Shown here: piece by piece, positions 8,707 to 19,477 of the stretch
How positions within the stretch are numbered: the first letter of the stretch is position 1
How the letters are laid out: every line of letters begins with the position of its first letter
Assembly (NCBI RefSeq): GCF_003584645.1
Contig: NZ_AP017928.1
Location: 3,386,395 to 3,450,394, forward strand
Length of the DNA stretch: 64,000 nucleotides
From: Methylocaldum marinum
Lineage (GTDB): Bacteria; Pseudomonadota; Gammaproteobacteria; Methylococcales; Methylococcaceae
Direction of reading: 5' to 3'
Translations under genes and position numbers: made by a program
The notes under the pieces: generated by a model
Database searches by the model: none
Told to the model about the DNA's origin: nothing
Seen by the model: the letters and a program-made list of their open reading frames with translations, nothing else

Positions 8707-11700
8707 TCACCGACAACCCGCGTTTCCTTGCCGCACATCGGACAAACTGCAGTCGCCGAAGCCAACGACCTCGGCAGTCAGAACACTGACCGGCACCGGT
8801 TTTTTTGCGCCCTGCATGGAATCCCTGGCGCGATCCAACGCCTCGCCGGCACCCGCTTGACTGGAACTGGCGGCCCCGGCCGAGAGATTGTTCGCACTGC
8901 TAAGGCTGGCGGCGAAAGATACGGGAGCGGGTGGCGTGCCGGTGAGATTGCCGGTCGCCTGAATGTTGCTCGCCCCGATGATCGCGGTTGCAGCGATGGC
9001 GACATTCCGGCCACCAATCCCGGCTTCTCCTGCGTCGACGATGCCTTGCGGCGCTACCAGGACGACGTCGCCGAACGGCGTGGGAGGCAATCCGGCATCG
9101 AAGACTCGCCTGAGGAGCCTCTTTTTCCGAAGGGTTGAGCCGATGTCGGTTCCCGTGGTGCCGGATTGGGCGCGGATGCCGCTGCCGGACACCGCCGACG
9201 GGAAGGCTACGACGACATTCCCTTTGGCATCGAAGCTCAGAATAGGCGGCGGCACGGCCAGGGAAGACTTCGCACCGCGCCCGGCATCGATATTTCCGTC
9301 GGTGGACCAGACGGTGATATCTCCGCCATCCAGGGTGAAGACCCGCGACTGATTGACGAGGAAATCGCCCTGTACGAGCACGCCGATATCGCCTTCCCGC
9401 TGGGCCACGATGCCCAATTTGTCCGGCGTCTTGTTGCCGCTGAAAGCGGAAGCCAAGCCGACATCGATGGAACCGCCCGGAGCCAGGAGATTGATGTCGC
9501 CACCGTCCACGGTGTGGATTTTGCTGAAGAACAGCTTGATATCGCCGCGGTAGTCCGCGCCTCCGAACAGCGCGTCTATGGCCTCCTGGCCACGCCGGTA
9601 TAACGAGGCCTGCCTGGATTTATCCGGTTCCTTGGACGCCGCGATGCCTGACTCCTGAAGCTCCCGGAACAGAAGGGCCAGAACGAATTCCAGCTGCTTT
9701 TCCCGGGACAGTGCCTTGAACTTGTCGAGGGCGTGATCGCCACCGAGCGATGCATCGCCGGAAAGCTCTCGCATGTATCGGATCAGTTGGTCCCGATACC
9801 CCGCGGAGTCCTGCAAATAAGTCTTTATGAATCGTTCGTTGTCGGGAAGCCCCGAAATCCCGGCCAGGACGAACGCCGACGATCCGCCGCTCGGCAAAGC
9901 CGGGTTGCTCAGATTGCCGATGGTGGAAATGCCCGCGGACGTTCCGAGGTCGACGTGGCGCCCGGCCAGCACCTGAAATTGACCGGGCCCCGAAACCTCG
10001 AACGGAAGATCGCCGATATCCGATTTGAGTTCCCCCGTAAGCGGATCCCTGGTGATGGGGAACTTGATGTCGCGCCCCGCCCGGACTTGGGAAATGTTCG
10101 ACGGATCGAGATTTTGAATCTTGAGTCCCAACCCGATGATGTCGAAACCCGCCGCGAGCTTCGCCGGTTCGGCGGTGGATACGATGGAGGCATTGCCGTA
10201 GATGCTGCCCTGCCCCGATACGATGCGGACCGGACTGGGATCGTCACGGTGCACCGGCAGGTTCGCGTGCAACAGCGGGTTCTGCGATACCGACTGGAAT
10301 ATATTGAGGTTGTTGAGAGCGGTGTTGAGGCTGATTGACGGAATGTCGGGAGAAGGAAACCGCGCCGGATCGACATCCGATTGGTTGATGACGACTTGCT
10401 CGTTCCGGCCCAAGACGATATCGCCGGCGCTCAAAAGTTCCAAATCGCCGTTCGCCGAAGGAAACAGGCTGAAAGAATGAGTCACTTCAAGCCCGCCGGA
10501 AAGTGCATGGGCCTTCAAGTTTCCCGGATACACGCCAAGCATTGGCAGTTCATCGGATCTCAGTACCGGCTGTCCATTGGAACTCGGACTGGCGAACACT
10601 TTGTACGCGTTTTGAATGACGGTCGCGTCGTTGTTGAGGACGATGTGCCCGCCGGAAGCCTGGAAGCCGACGGCGCTTTCCGGGGAGTAGGTGGTGAAAT
10701 AAGCTTTCTTGTCCGTATATCTCGACGCCGTCACGAAAAAGGGATTGAGCACCGTGCCCACCGCGATATCCCGACCGGCATTGACCTGGAGCTCGGCGTC
10801 ACCCAGTGCGAATACCGGCCCTTGGGTGTATTGAGTTCCGCCCGTCACCGAGCCGCCGGCACTCACTTTCGCGCTGCCCCGATCCACGTAGAACACGCCG
10901 CCCGCAATGTCCCCGCCGGCATCCACGGACAGACTCCCACCGCCTTGAACCTCCCGTACATTCTCCCGGATCTGTCCTTGGACCACCTGTCCGACGGGCT
11001 TTGCCGAACTGGGCAGCATTACCGAAAGGTTCTGAATATCGTTGCCCGCCCTGATCGTCACGTCGCCGCCGCCCAGGGCTCCGACATTCTGTCGGAAACC
11101 GAATTTGAGGCTCGGGACGTTGTTGTTGGTCACGAGATTGTCGAAGGCGATGCCCCAGGCCGTCGGCCTGTCTTTCGAGGTGATCCCGTCGCTCGGATCC
11201 CAATCGCCGGTCCGCACCAGCCAGTCGGACATGAACTGCGGGGTCTCGGCGCCCACGATGTCGCGCCCCGCCGTGAGCGTGATCGCACCGCCATCCACCG
11301 GGTATTCCGCGTAAAAACCTTTGCTCACGATGCCGGTTTCTACGCCGAAGCTTCCGTAGCGGTTACGGTCGGTCGGACGTCCCGCGGTATAGATCGCCGA
11401 GGTGCTGTCGGTCAGGCGGATATCCCCGGAAGCGGCCAAGTCGATGCGGCCCGTGCCGGTTCTGACGGCGGCCGCCGAGCCGAGCACCAGATTCCGCCTC
11501 TCGCCGGCCGGGCCGTTTCCGACCGCCAGGGCGTCCGCGCTCGCCAAATCCGCTCCCGCGACCAATCGATAGGAAAACGATGGTCCTGCTTGCAGCATCA
11601 GCGTATTGAGCCAGGCCGGCGCGACCGGAACATCGAACACTTGCGCGAGCTGTGCCCTGCTGTTCAGAACAAATCCGTCGGAAAGGTTTTGATTGATGTT

Positions 11701-14700
11701 CAAGTCCCCGGCGGCTCTCAGCGTCACGATGCCCGGAACGTTCTCCGGACCGAATCGCCAGACCTGGCTGGTGGAAGACGGAAACAAGAAATCCCAGGCA
11801 TTGGATTCCACGACGGTGTCGCGGATTACCCCGGGATTGTAGCGGTTGACGCCGGCTAGGCTGGAATCCGGAAATACCCGGACGAACAATCGGCGGAAGC
11901 TCGGCGAGTTCGGATCGGAGTCGAAATAATAGGTTCCGTCACGCGACAATGTGCTCGATGTCCCCTGCGTCAGAATCCGTTCGCTTCCCGAATCGCTCAC
12001 TTGAACGACTTTCCCGACCACGCCGGCCACGTCGTCCAGTTGAGTGGTCCATACGTTGGTGCTTCCGACGCGGGACCATGGGCTGGTTTTGAGGCTTTCG
12101 CTCAAATCGAGCGGGATATCGCCGTCGCTTTGCAGTTCGATGCCCGGCATCAGCGAGAACTGGCCCAAACGGGATCGAAGCGCGGCATTCGCGGAGGCCT
12201 CATCCATATAAGCGGCAGCGGCGTCGCGCCATTGGTTGATATTCGCGTTGCTCAGCGGGAGGTTGCGATAGATTTGCACGGCCTCGACGGTGGCCGCGGA
12301 GGCGCCGATCACGGTTCCATCCGCGATATCGACAGCGGCATCGCCGGCACCGATCCGTTCCGCCCGCACCGCCACCGAGCCTTTAGAGCCTCCGTTGCCG
12401 CCGGACACATCGATGGCAGCGCCCGCTTCGATCCGGACTCCGAACAGGCCGTCGCGGTCGGCGTCGGTGGAAGCCAGGACCACCCGGCCGCCGCCTCCCG
12501 TTGGTTCCAGGGCCGTCGCCTGGATACGCGCCGAGTGTTCGAGCCGAACCGGGTCTCCCGCTTCCAGCGTCACTTGGCCCCCGCTTGGTCCGCGGGCATC
12601 GATCCGGCCTTGAACGACGACGCCGCCGGTATCGGTCGTGATATGGACGTCTCTGGCTTTGACGATGTCTCCTTGGGAGATGACGATGTCGCCTTCCCGC
12701 AACCGGAACGCCAGGGCGCCATTGAAACCCGAGTTTTGCAGCTTGGTGTTGAGGGCGGAGAAGTCGGCGCCGAAAGCCTTCGCTTCCAAGCCGAACGCCG
12801 CCCCGGCGGAACCGGCGTGGGCCGACCCTTCGACCACGCCGTCCAGTGAAACACGTCCCTCGCCGGCCTCGATCGACAGGCGCCCGGCATCGCCGCCCTC
12901 GGGGGCGGCCGACACATCGATACGGGCCTGTTCGGCAATGGAGACATCGCCGTGTTCGGATGAGAGATGCACCGAGCCGCCGTGCGAATACAAGGGCGTT
13001 CCGCCCAGGATCACTTTTCTGCCGCCGACATCGACGAGCGCCCCGGACTCCAGCGAAACATCGCCCGATGCCGACATTCGCAGAGATCCGGACGGCAACT
13101 CGATGGTCCCGCTTTGAGAAATTTTGCCGGCGCGAAGATCAATCGAAGCACCCAAACCCGCCGAAAGCGAACTTGCCGTCGAACCGGCCGAGCGATCTAC
13201 GGAAAGGCGGAAATTCCCCGCATCCAGCAACAGATCCGCTCCCGCCTCCGCCGTGAACTTCCCGGCGGAAAACTGCAGGTCGCTCCCGACATCGATTTCG
13301 CTTTTGCCGCTCGCCACGACGCCCGAAGCGGCGAACATCCGGATATCGCCGAAACCTTTCCAGCCGTATTCTCCCGGCCCCAATCCGATCCGGTTCGCGC
13401 TGATCTCCAGCCGGCCCAGGCCGCCGGGTTGCTGCTGTGCTGCGACCCCGTGAACGGTGTTGTCGAATTCCACCGTGTCGGCCGAGATCCGGGCGATTTG
13501 TCCCGAGGCTTGGAAACCGTGGAGACCGGCGGACCGGATGGTCAGATTCCGGGTTTCCATGTTCAGATCCCCGAGCAGGTCGACCGTGCTGAAACTGTTG
13601 AGAATCAAGGCATCCGGCCGGAGACGGTTGAGCACAGCGCTGGTGAGCACGAGCCCGTCGCCTTCGGCGGGCGCATCGCCCAGCCTGATGCGGCCCGACC
13701 CGAGGCTTAGGACGCCCCGGTTCATTTCAATACTGCCTTGCATCAGCGTATTTTTGGTACCGTCCAGGTAGATGGCGCCGTCGCTTTGCAGCACCGAGCC
13801 TTCGGCGGTCCACAGCGTGCCCTTGCTCGACTCGCCGTCCAGCCTGTCCCTCAAAACGAGGGCGTCGCTCCCGGCGGAAACCCGCAGCAAGGCGCCTTCG
13901 CTGCCGTCGTAGAGCGCATCCTGATCCTGACCGGAGTCGGACGCGGTCTTGTCCGCATTGGCGACCAGCAGGGTTTCGTTCCGCTGCCGCACGTTTCCCT
14001 GAGCGATGATCTTCGCCCCTTGATGCAGCTCGACGCGGTCCTCGGCGGCCAGGATGATTTCCGGCAGCCTCAGTTGCACCCCGGCTTTCACGGATACGTT
14101 TTGGGCTTCGACGCTCATGCGCGTCTTGCCCGATTCTTCGGAGCGGCGTCCGCCGATCAGGATGCTCTCGACATTCAAATGGTTCAAATCATCGGCCGCG
14201 AGCTCCACCGCGACGCCACCGGCCTCGTCCGAAGTCTCCCGTCGCTGCACGATGGCCAGACTCTCCGCGGTGATGTCGAGGCGCCCGCCGCGTCCGCCAT
14301 CCACCGCGTCTGCGATCACTTGTCCAGCCAGAACCAGGGATTTGTCGGCCGCTACGCTGAGGGTCCCTGCATCCCGCGGAAGGACGGGCAGCGCCGTTTC
14401 ATTGTCGACGGCTTTTTGGGGATAAAAGTGGCTGGCCAGATGTTCCTGGTATTCCGCCCGGGTCCGCGCGATGGCTCCCGGCTCCACCGCGAATCCGCTC
14501 CAGCGCGCATCGCCCAAATCGGTATCGGCGGTGAATCGATATCCCGATATGACCGGCGTTCCGTCGAGCCGGCTCACACGCGTGCCGGGAGCCAAATCCG
14601 TGGTTCCGGGCTGCGGGGTTACCAGAAAGGCGCCCGGGAGGAGCGCATAGTGAGCGGGCAGCAGAGCATAGCGGCCTTCCGGCAGGCCGTTGCCGCCGGT

Positions 14701-17700
14701 TAGATAGATGCTGTCGCCCGCTTGCAGCCCGGACGATGGAAATTCGATGGGGTCATGGGGGGCATAGGCACCGCCCAACCAGGGCACGACGGCAAATTTT
14801 TCCCGGTAGGAGAAACTGCCGTCCAGGAATCCGGGATCCTTGGGGTCGAGCAGATCTACGGAACCGCCCGGGCCTTTGATGAATTCGAAAGCGTAGAGAT
14901 CGCCGCCTCCCGACAAGTCGACGTTCGCCCCCTTTTTTACCTGGACTTCCTTTCCCGAGAGATGGATTGCCTTGGAGGGAGGCTCGTTCATGACCAGGTT
15001 ATAGCGTCCGATGGGAAACAGCCAGTCCAGGCCGCCCTCGGTTCTCCCGAAGGGAATGATGGCGCCTTTGGCGGAAACCGAGGTCAGACTGCCGTCGGCT
15101 AATACGAGCGATTTCCCGGCCGCCAGATTCAACTCCCCCAGGGGCGCGCGCAGCACGCCTTCGTTGACGATTCTCGGCGCCTCGACGGTAAGCTTTCCGC
15201 CGGCGCTCAGGGGCGTCGCGGCGGAGGGGTTTCCGGGAAGAATCGTGACTGTACCGTCGGGGCTTTGGGTTCCGTCGACACGGATGGAAAACCGGCTGAG
15301 CGTACTCGGATAAATCTGCCGCGCGGCCAGGACAAGATCGCCCGAGGAGAAAAGCTCTCCCACCAGGTCCTTTTCCTGAGACGGATTGACGCCCAGCAAA
15401 CGAATGTCGCTCCGGCTGTTCAACCGGGCTTCACCGAATCGCGTGAGTTCGCCGGCCCCGAGGAGGTCGATCCAATCCGCGTCGACCTTTAAAACACCGG
15501 GGCCCGTTACCGCGTCATGGCGTCCCACGCGGTTCAGATTGGAACCGAGGGCGACGTAGGGTGCCGCCAGGCCGGCGGTTCCCCGAGCCTCGGGGCTCCA
15601 GGCCAGTTCCGGCGCATCGACGAGAATCCGCTTGCTTAAACTCAGATCGAGTTCGCTGTCGAAATGGATCTGCCCTCTTCCGGGCAGAGCCGGCCGTGAA
15701 TCGGACATCATGACCGAGGTTCTCAGGGTCAAGGCCGAAAAGCCGCCTTCGGTGACTTGTTCCGTGCTCAGATATGCCTGGCCGTTAAAGTCGTCCGGGA
15801 TAATTTCCGAAGGTATTTCTCCCCCGTCGAGGCGAACCTCCTTTTGTGAAGACAGGTGGATCACCCGCGGACCGACGGGAATGGGCGGCGCGTCGACGGG
15901 CAAATTTTCCGGAACGAAGGCTCGCCCCTGCGCATCCAGATCCAGCGTCAGACTGCCCCCGGCCGCGCGCGGACCGCGCCCGGCTTCGGCGCGCAAGCTT
16001 CCGTCGAGGACGATGCCTTCCGCGGCGGCCAAACTGATCTTGCCGCCGTCAGAAGCGATCAACCGGGGCACGTAGGTCGTTCTCGCGCGATGCTCGCCAC
16101 CCGCGATGTCGAGCACGGCGCTGGTGCCGGACACATCGATCCGGGCATGCTCGTCCATCAGGATGTAACCGCGGCTTGCACGCATGACGACATCCCCTCC
16201 CGCTTTGACCTCGCCCAGACGCAAATCCTGGGGATTGGGCTGCAGCAGGGCGACGCCCCGTGACAGGAGCGACGCATGCCGCCCCAGGCGTATCGCTTGA
16301 TTGGGATCGAAACCTTTGTCGAGGATCGTTGCGACCGGTGAGAGCGACAGATCGATGCGCCCGGCCGGAGCATCGACGGTTCCGTCCACGAAAAGATTCG
16401 CGTCGGACGACAGCGCGATGACGGCGCCCGGATCTCCCAGAATCGAGGCCCCTTCTTCGATCGCCAGTGCGCGGTCCTGGCTGTAATTCCCCATGCTCGC
16501 ATCATGAGTTACGGCCAAGGACAGATCGACGGGCTTGCGGAGGAAATCGGGCAGCTCGACGAGGCGGGTGAATTCGGCGATGTCGGAACCCGTCGGCTTC
16601 TCGGTGTAGGGGTCGGCCAATTCCCGGGTCAGCCCCCGGAGCCGGAGCGTCTCCCCCTTCGCCACCGTGAGATTGCCGCTATTGGCCGTCAACCGGATTT
16701 CGCTGAAACCCTTCTGATCCAGCAATTCCGGCCGAATCGCCAAAGTCGGCGCAATGGGGTTCGGCGCGATCGGGGCGGAAGAAACCAGGATATTGTTGGC
16801 GGTAACGCGCAGAGTGCCTCCCAGGCCAAGGGAATAGGCGCTCAGATCCGCTCCCAGTACAAGCTCGGAAAGAAAATCCCCGCCTCCGACCCCGAGAGCG
16901 ATTTCGCCGCCTGTGCCTTGTTCCAAACTGCCGTCCTTTTTCAGCCAGGCACCGCCATCGACACGGATGGACGACCCCTGCTCCAGCGTCAGGGCACCGC
17001 GTGCCTTGATGGCCACCTTTCCGGCGTCGATCGGAACAACCACGGGATCCAGGGCGGATCGGTCGGCAGGCTGGTCGTTCACCCATACGCCGCCGGCATC
17101 GATGTGGGCTCCACTGGCCACGAGAATGTCGCCCGGAAGCACTTCGCCCTCGCCGCTGCCCGCTTTCGTTTCGAGCGTGACCGTCCCCGAGGGGGCATCG
17201 ATCGATCCCCGAACTTCGATTTCGCCTCCGAGAACGGATAGGCTGCCGTCGGAAGGAAGCGAAACGGTGGAATCTTTCGCAAAGGAAATTCGGCCGGTAC
17301 TGTCGATGCGCAGATGGCGCACGCCGTGTTTGAACAGTTCGCCCGAGATGGTCAACGGCCGGGCCGCGGTTCCGTCGGCGGAAGCGGGAAACGGATCGTC
17401 ATCTCCGAGATCCAGGAACGCTTGCGCATCATTGAAAACGATGTCTTGCTGTCTCTGGCCGGACCAGGCCAGATCGATTTCGAGCCTGCCGCCGTCGGGC
17501 CGCCGGTCGCTCCTCCGCTGATGGATTCCGTCCAGGGTGGCCGCTCGAATTTGCCCGGCCATTGCAAGGTTTTGGGCCCTGATGAGGAGTTTTCCCGCGG
17601 GTTTTCCCTCCACATAGCCCCGTTCGAAACGGCCCGCCATGCTCGGTCCCGACATCTGCCACACGCGGGTGACGTTCCAGCGTCGGTAGGTCTTGCTGAT

Positions 17701-19461
17701 CAGGCCGAAGATGCCGTCATAGATACGATCCGGGTCGGCCGCCGAAATATCGTAAAGCCGTCCCTCGGAGATCAAGCGGGTGGTATTGATTCGTCCGTCC
17801 AGATAGCGAACGCTCCCTCCGGACAGGTCGATAACCGCGCCGCTATCGATCGCGACGTCGCCTTCCGACAAGAGTTCTACAGTGCCGCCTTCAGAATTGC
17901 GCTCGTCCACGGTACGCTGGATACGGGCAACCGCGCCCGCGATATCGGCAATAGGTAACTTGGCGCTGACAAGCTCGCCGGTGTCGTCCGAGTATTCGTA
18001 ACGGGCATCGCGGATATCGACACGGACTTTTTGCCCCTTGAGAATATCGTTCTTCTGAAGAGGCGAGTCGCGAAGCTCGTTCGACCGCAGTTCCACTTCG
18101 ACGACGTTCCGCTCCATGGGAACTACCGTGCGGGTAGATCCGGACACGTCGATAAGACTGCCGGTTTCCAGCAGTATGCGGCTGTCGTTGTCGGCGCTCG
18201 TGCTCTGTAGGGGAGCATCGGGAGAGCGGGTAGCGGTTATGGCGACATGGCCTCCGGGCGCGCGGATTTCGGCGCCGCCTTTCATCACCACTCGGCTCGC
18301 CGAAATTTCTACTTGCGATGCGGGTTGGTCCTGCTCGTTCACCGCCGTTCCGCCCGAGCCGTCGAGACCGATCTCGGTACGGCTGCCGGCAGCCAGAGTC
18401 ACCGTGGCCCGAGTCCCCAAGCCGTCCCCGGAATCCGAAGTCCGGATGGTGCTCGTGGGCAAAAGCGCTTTCTTCTGAGTCGTGGGGTTGGTGACGAACT
18501 TGGCTCCTTCCCGGGCCAGCAGGCGAACGGAACCGTTCAGATTCACCGAGGTCGACGCGGACACCCGGCCCTGCTGGTATACCGCAAAACCCATGGCGGT
18601 GACGTTGCCTCGATCCGCCGACAGAGTCCCGAGATTTCTCACGTCGCCGCCGGTCTTGACTTCCACCAGAATCCCGCGAAGGTTCGATTCGGGATCGGCC
18701 TCCTGCAGATAGACCTTGTCCGTGGCCGCGGCCAGAATCACTTGTCCGTCGGGCGCGGCGACAGTCCCGCGGTTGTCTATGGTCGGAGCAACCATGAGAA
18801 TGCGGCCGCCTCGTGCATTGGTCTGGATCTTCGCTCCGGAATCGACCTCGATCTTGATCTTTAAGGGTGTTCCGTTTTTATCCACCACGACCTTCCCGTT
18901 GGCGTCCTTCCGGTAAAGTTCGCCGCTGCCGCTCATTGCGGCAACCGGTTCGGTACCCGGCGATTGCTCGATGGCCTTGGTCAATCCCTGCTCCAAGACC
19001 TCGTCGGAAATATTCAGCGTGGTAGCCACCAGAGAGTTCACATTCACCTGTGATTTGGAACCGAACATGAATCCGTTGGGGTTCACCAGATAAACCTGGC
19101 CGTTGGCGCTGAGGCTGCCCAGGATGCGGCTGGGATGATCGCTTCGCTCTATTCGGTTCAGAGCGATGGAAGAAGCGGAAGGTTGTCTGAAATTGACCGC
19201 ATTGCTTTCGCCGATATTGAAGCTTTTCCAATTCAGAACGGCTTTGTCGGTTTGCTGATGGATGGTCATCGTCTGCCCGGCGACTTCGCGGGAAGCTTGG
19301 CCGAGCGTGGCCCAAACCTCGGCGGCTACCGGCAGTTCCGCTCGGGCGGCAGATGCCCCGAGCAGTCCGCTCGAAAGAATCAGGCTCCTAATGCTGGCCG
19401 ATAGCGGTTTGAGTTTGAAAACCGGATGCCGACCGGAGATCGATGTCGTCTTGCCGCCCAT
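8707..19461 (-). CDS. giant filamentous-haemagglutinin-like exoprotein (TpsA)
   Basis: The 3584-residue product is the secreted partner of a type Vb (two-partner) system, probably a surface adhesin. I choose the ATG at 19461 because GGGAG lies about 10 bases upstream and the signal peptide follows; a start 81 bases upstream would overlap tpsB. Residues 1-41 form an extended signal peptide ending ASAARA. The TPS secretion domain fills about 42-300, with VLNWKSFNIG and the NPNG motif at 127-130. The body is a long parallel beta-helix with recurring motifs such as IDVSGG, LDAGN and GGDI. The C-terminal part resembles the DUF3739 region of filamentous haemagglutinin family proteins (PFGDVVLVAPQGIVDAG near the end). 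The last 22 residues contain a Cys pair (GDC...AGCR), as in anchored TpsA adhesins. It lies 16 bases after tpsB and 58 bases before the ExbB fusion. Confidence 0.95.
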   Translation of the reverse strand: MGGKTTSISGRHPVFKLKPLSASIRSLILSSGLLGASAARAELPVAAEVWATLGQASREVAGQTMTIHQQTDKAVLNWKSFNIGESNAVNFRQPSASSIALNRIERSDHPSRILGSLSANGQVYLVNPNGFMFGSKSQVNVNSLVATTLNISDEVLEQGLTKAIEQSPGTEPVAAMSGSGELYRKDANGKVVVDKNGTPLKIKIEVDSGAKIQTNARGGRILMVAPTIDNRGTVAAPDGQVILAAATDKVYLQEADPESNLRGILVEVKTGGDVRNLGTLSADRGNVTAMGFAVYQQGRVSASTSVNLNGSVRLLAREGAKFVTNPTTQKKALLPTSTIRTSDSGDGLGTRATVTLAAGSRTEIGLDGSGGTAVNEQDQPASQVEISASRVVMKGGAEIRAPGGHVAITATRSPDAPLQSTSADNDSRILLETGSLIDVSGSTRTVVPMERNVVEVELRSNELRDSPLQKNDILKGQKVRVDIRDARYEYSDDTGELVSAKLPIADIAGAVARIQRTVDERNSEGGTVELLSEGDVAIDSGAVIDLSGGSVRYLDGRINTTRLISEGRLYDISAADPDRIYDGIFGLISKTYRRWNVTRVWQMSGPSMAGRFERGYVEGKPAGKLLIRAQNLAMAGQIRAATLDGIHQRRSDRRPDGGRLEIDLAWSGQRQQDIVFNDAQAFLDLGDDDPFPASADGTAARPLTISGELFKHGVRHLRIDSTGRISFAKDSTVSLPSDGSLSVLGGEIEVRGSIDAPSGTVTLETKAGSGEGEVLPGDILVASGAHIDAGGVWVNDQPADRSALDPVVVPIDAGKVAIKARGALTLEQGSSIRVDGGAWLKKDGSLEQGTGGEIALGVGGGDFLSELVLGADLSAYSLGLGGTLRVTANNILVSSAPIAPNPIAPTLAIRPELLDQKGFSEIRLTANSGNLTVAKGETLRLRGLTRELADPYTEKPTGSDIAEFTRLVELPDFLRKPVDLSLAVTHDASMGNYSQDRALAIEEGASILGDPGAVIALSSDANLFVDGTVDAPAGRIDLSLSPVATILDKGFDPNQAIRLGRHASLLSRGVALLQPNPQDLRLGEVKAGGDVVMRASRGYILMDEHARIDVSGTSAVLDIAGGEHRARTTYVPRLIASDGGKISLAAAEGIVLDGSLRAEAGRGPRAAGGSLTLDLDAQGRAFVPENLPVDAPPIPVGPRVIHLSSQKEVRLDGGEIPSEIIPDDFNGQAYLSTEQVTEGGFSALTLRTSVMMSDSRPALPGRGQIHFDSELDLSLSKRILVDAPELAWSPEARGTAGLAAPYVALGSNLNRVGRHDAVTGPGVLKVDADWIDLLGAGELTRFGEARLNSRSDIRLLGVNPSQEKDLVGELFSSGDLVLAARQIYPSTLSRFSIRVDGTQSPDGTVTILPGNPSAATPLSAGGKLTVEAPRIVNEGVLRAPLGELNLAAGKSLVLADGSLTSVSAKGAIIPFGRTEGGLDWLFPIGRYNLVMNEPPSKAIHLSGKEVQVKKGANVDLSGGGDLYAFEFIKGPGGSVDLLDPKDPGFLDGSFSYREKFAVVPWLGGAYAPHDPIEFPSSGLQAGDSIYLTGGNGLPEGRYALLPAHYALLPGAFLVTPQPGTTDLAPGTRVSRLDGTPVISGYRFTADTDLGDARWSGFAVEPGAIARTRAEYQEHLASHFYPQKAVDNETALPVLPRDAGTLSVAADKSLVLAGQVIADAVDGGRGGRLDITAESLAIVQRRETSDEAGGVAVELAADDLNHLNVESILIGGRRSEESGKTRMSVEAQNVSVKAGVQLRLPEIILAAEDRVELHQGAKIIAQGNVRQRNETLLVANADKTASDSGQDQDALYDGSEGALLRVSAGSDALVLRDRLDGESSKGTLWTAEGSVLQSDGAIYLDGTKNTLMQGSIEMNRGVLSLGSGRIRLGDAPAEGDGLVLTSAVLNRLRPDALILNSFSTVDLLGDLNMETRNLTIRSAGLHGFQASGQIARISADTVEFDNTVHGVAAQQQPGGLGRLEISANRIGLGPGEYGWKGFGDIRMFAASGVVASGKSEIDVGSDLQFSAGKFTAEAGADLLLDAGNFRLSVDRSAGSTASSLSAGLGASIDLRAGKISQSGTIELPSGSLRMSASGDVSLESGALVDVGGRKVILGGTPLYSHGGSVHLSSEHGDVSIAEQARIDVSAAPEGGDAGRLSIEAGEGRVSLDGVVEGSAHAGSAGAAFGLEAKAFGADFSALNTKLQNSGFNGALAFRLREGDIVISQGDIVKARDVHITTDTGGVVVQGRIDARGPSGGQVTLEAGDPVRLEHSARIQATALEPTGGGGRVVLASTDADRDGLFGVRIEAGAAIDVSGGNGGSKGSVAVRAERIGAGDAAVDIADGTVIGASAATVEAVQIYRNLPLSNANINQWRDAAAAYMDEASANAALRSRLGQFSLMPGIELQSDGDIPLDLSESLKTSPWSRVGSTNVWTTQLDDVAGVVGKVVQVSDSGSERILTQGTSSTLSRDGTYYFDSDPNSPSFRRLFVRVFPDSSLAGVNRYNPGVIRDTVVESNAWDFLFPSSTSQVWRFGPENVPGIVTLRAAGDLNINQNLSDGFVLNSRAQLAQVFDVPVAPAWLNTLMLQAGPSFSYRLVAGADLASADALAVGNGPAGERRNLVLGSAAAVRTGTGRIDLAASGDIRLTDSTSAIYTAGRPTDRNRYGSFGVETGIVSKGFYAEYPVDGGAITLTAGRDIVGAETPQFMSDWLVRTGDWDPSDGITSKDRPTAWGIAFDNLVTNNNVPSLKFGFRQNVGALGGGDVTIRAGNDIQNLSVMLPSSAKPVGQVVQGQIRENVREVQGGGSLSVDAGGDIAGGVFYVDRGSAKVSAGGSVTGGTQYTQGPVFALGDAELQVNAGRDIAVGTVLNPFFVTASRYTDKKAYFTTYSPESAVGFQASGGHIVLNNDATVIQNAYKVFASPSSNGQPVLRSDELPMLGVYPGNLKAHALSGGLEVTHSFSLFPSANGDLELLSAGDIVLGRNEQVVINQSDVDPARFPSPDIPSISLNTALNNLNIFQSVSQNPLLHANLPVHRDDPSPVRIVSGQGSIYGNASIVSTAEPAKLAAGFDIIGLGLKIQNLDPSNISQVRAGRDIKFPITRDPLTGELKSDIGDLPFEVSGPGQFQVLAGRHVDLGTSAGISTIGNLSNPALPSGGSSAFVLAGISGLPDNERFIKTYLQDSAGYRDQLIRYMRELSGDASLGGDHALDKFKALSREKQLEFVLALLFRELQESGIAASKEPDKSRQASLYRRGQEAIDALFGGADYRGDIKLFFSKIHTVDGGDINLLAPGGSIDVGLASAFSGNKTPDKLGIVAQREGDIGVLVQGDFLVNQSRVFTLDGGDITVWSTDGNIDAGRGAKSSLAVPPPILSFDAKGNVVVAFPSAVSGSGIRAQSGTTGTDIGSTLRKKRLLRRVFDAGLPPTPFGDVVLVAPQGIVDAGEAGIGGRNVAIAATAIIGASNIQATGNLTGTPPAPVSFAASLSSANNLSAGAASSSQAGAGEALDRARDSMQGAKKPVPVSVLTAEVVGFGDCSLSDVRQGNAGCR

Positions 19462-19477
19462 TCTTTCGATCTCCCAC

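Noticed and set aside
10381..14703. Several plus-strand open frames of 240-490 codons inside the giant tpsA gene
   Set aside because: The minus-strand frame is continuous over 10.7 kb with clear beta-helix repeats; the plus-strand frames are Arg/Gly/Asp-rich shadows.
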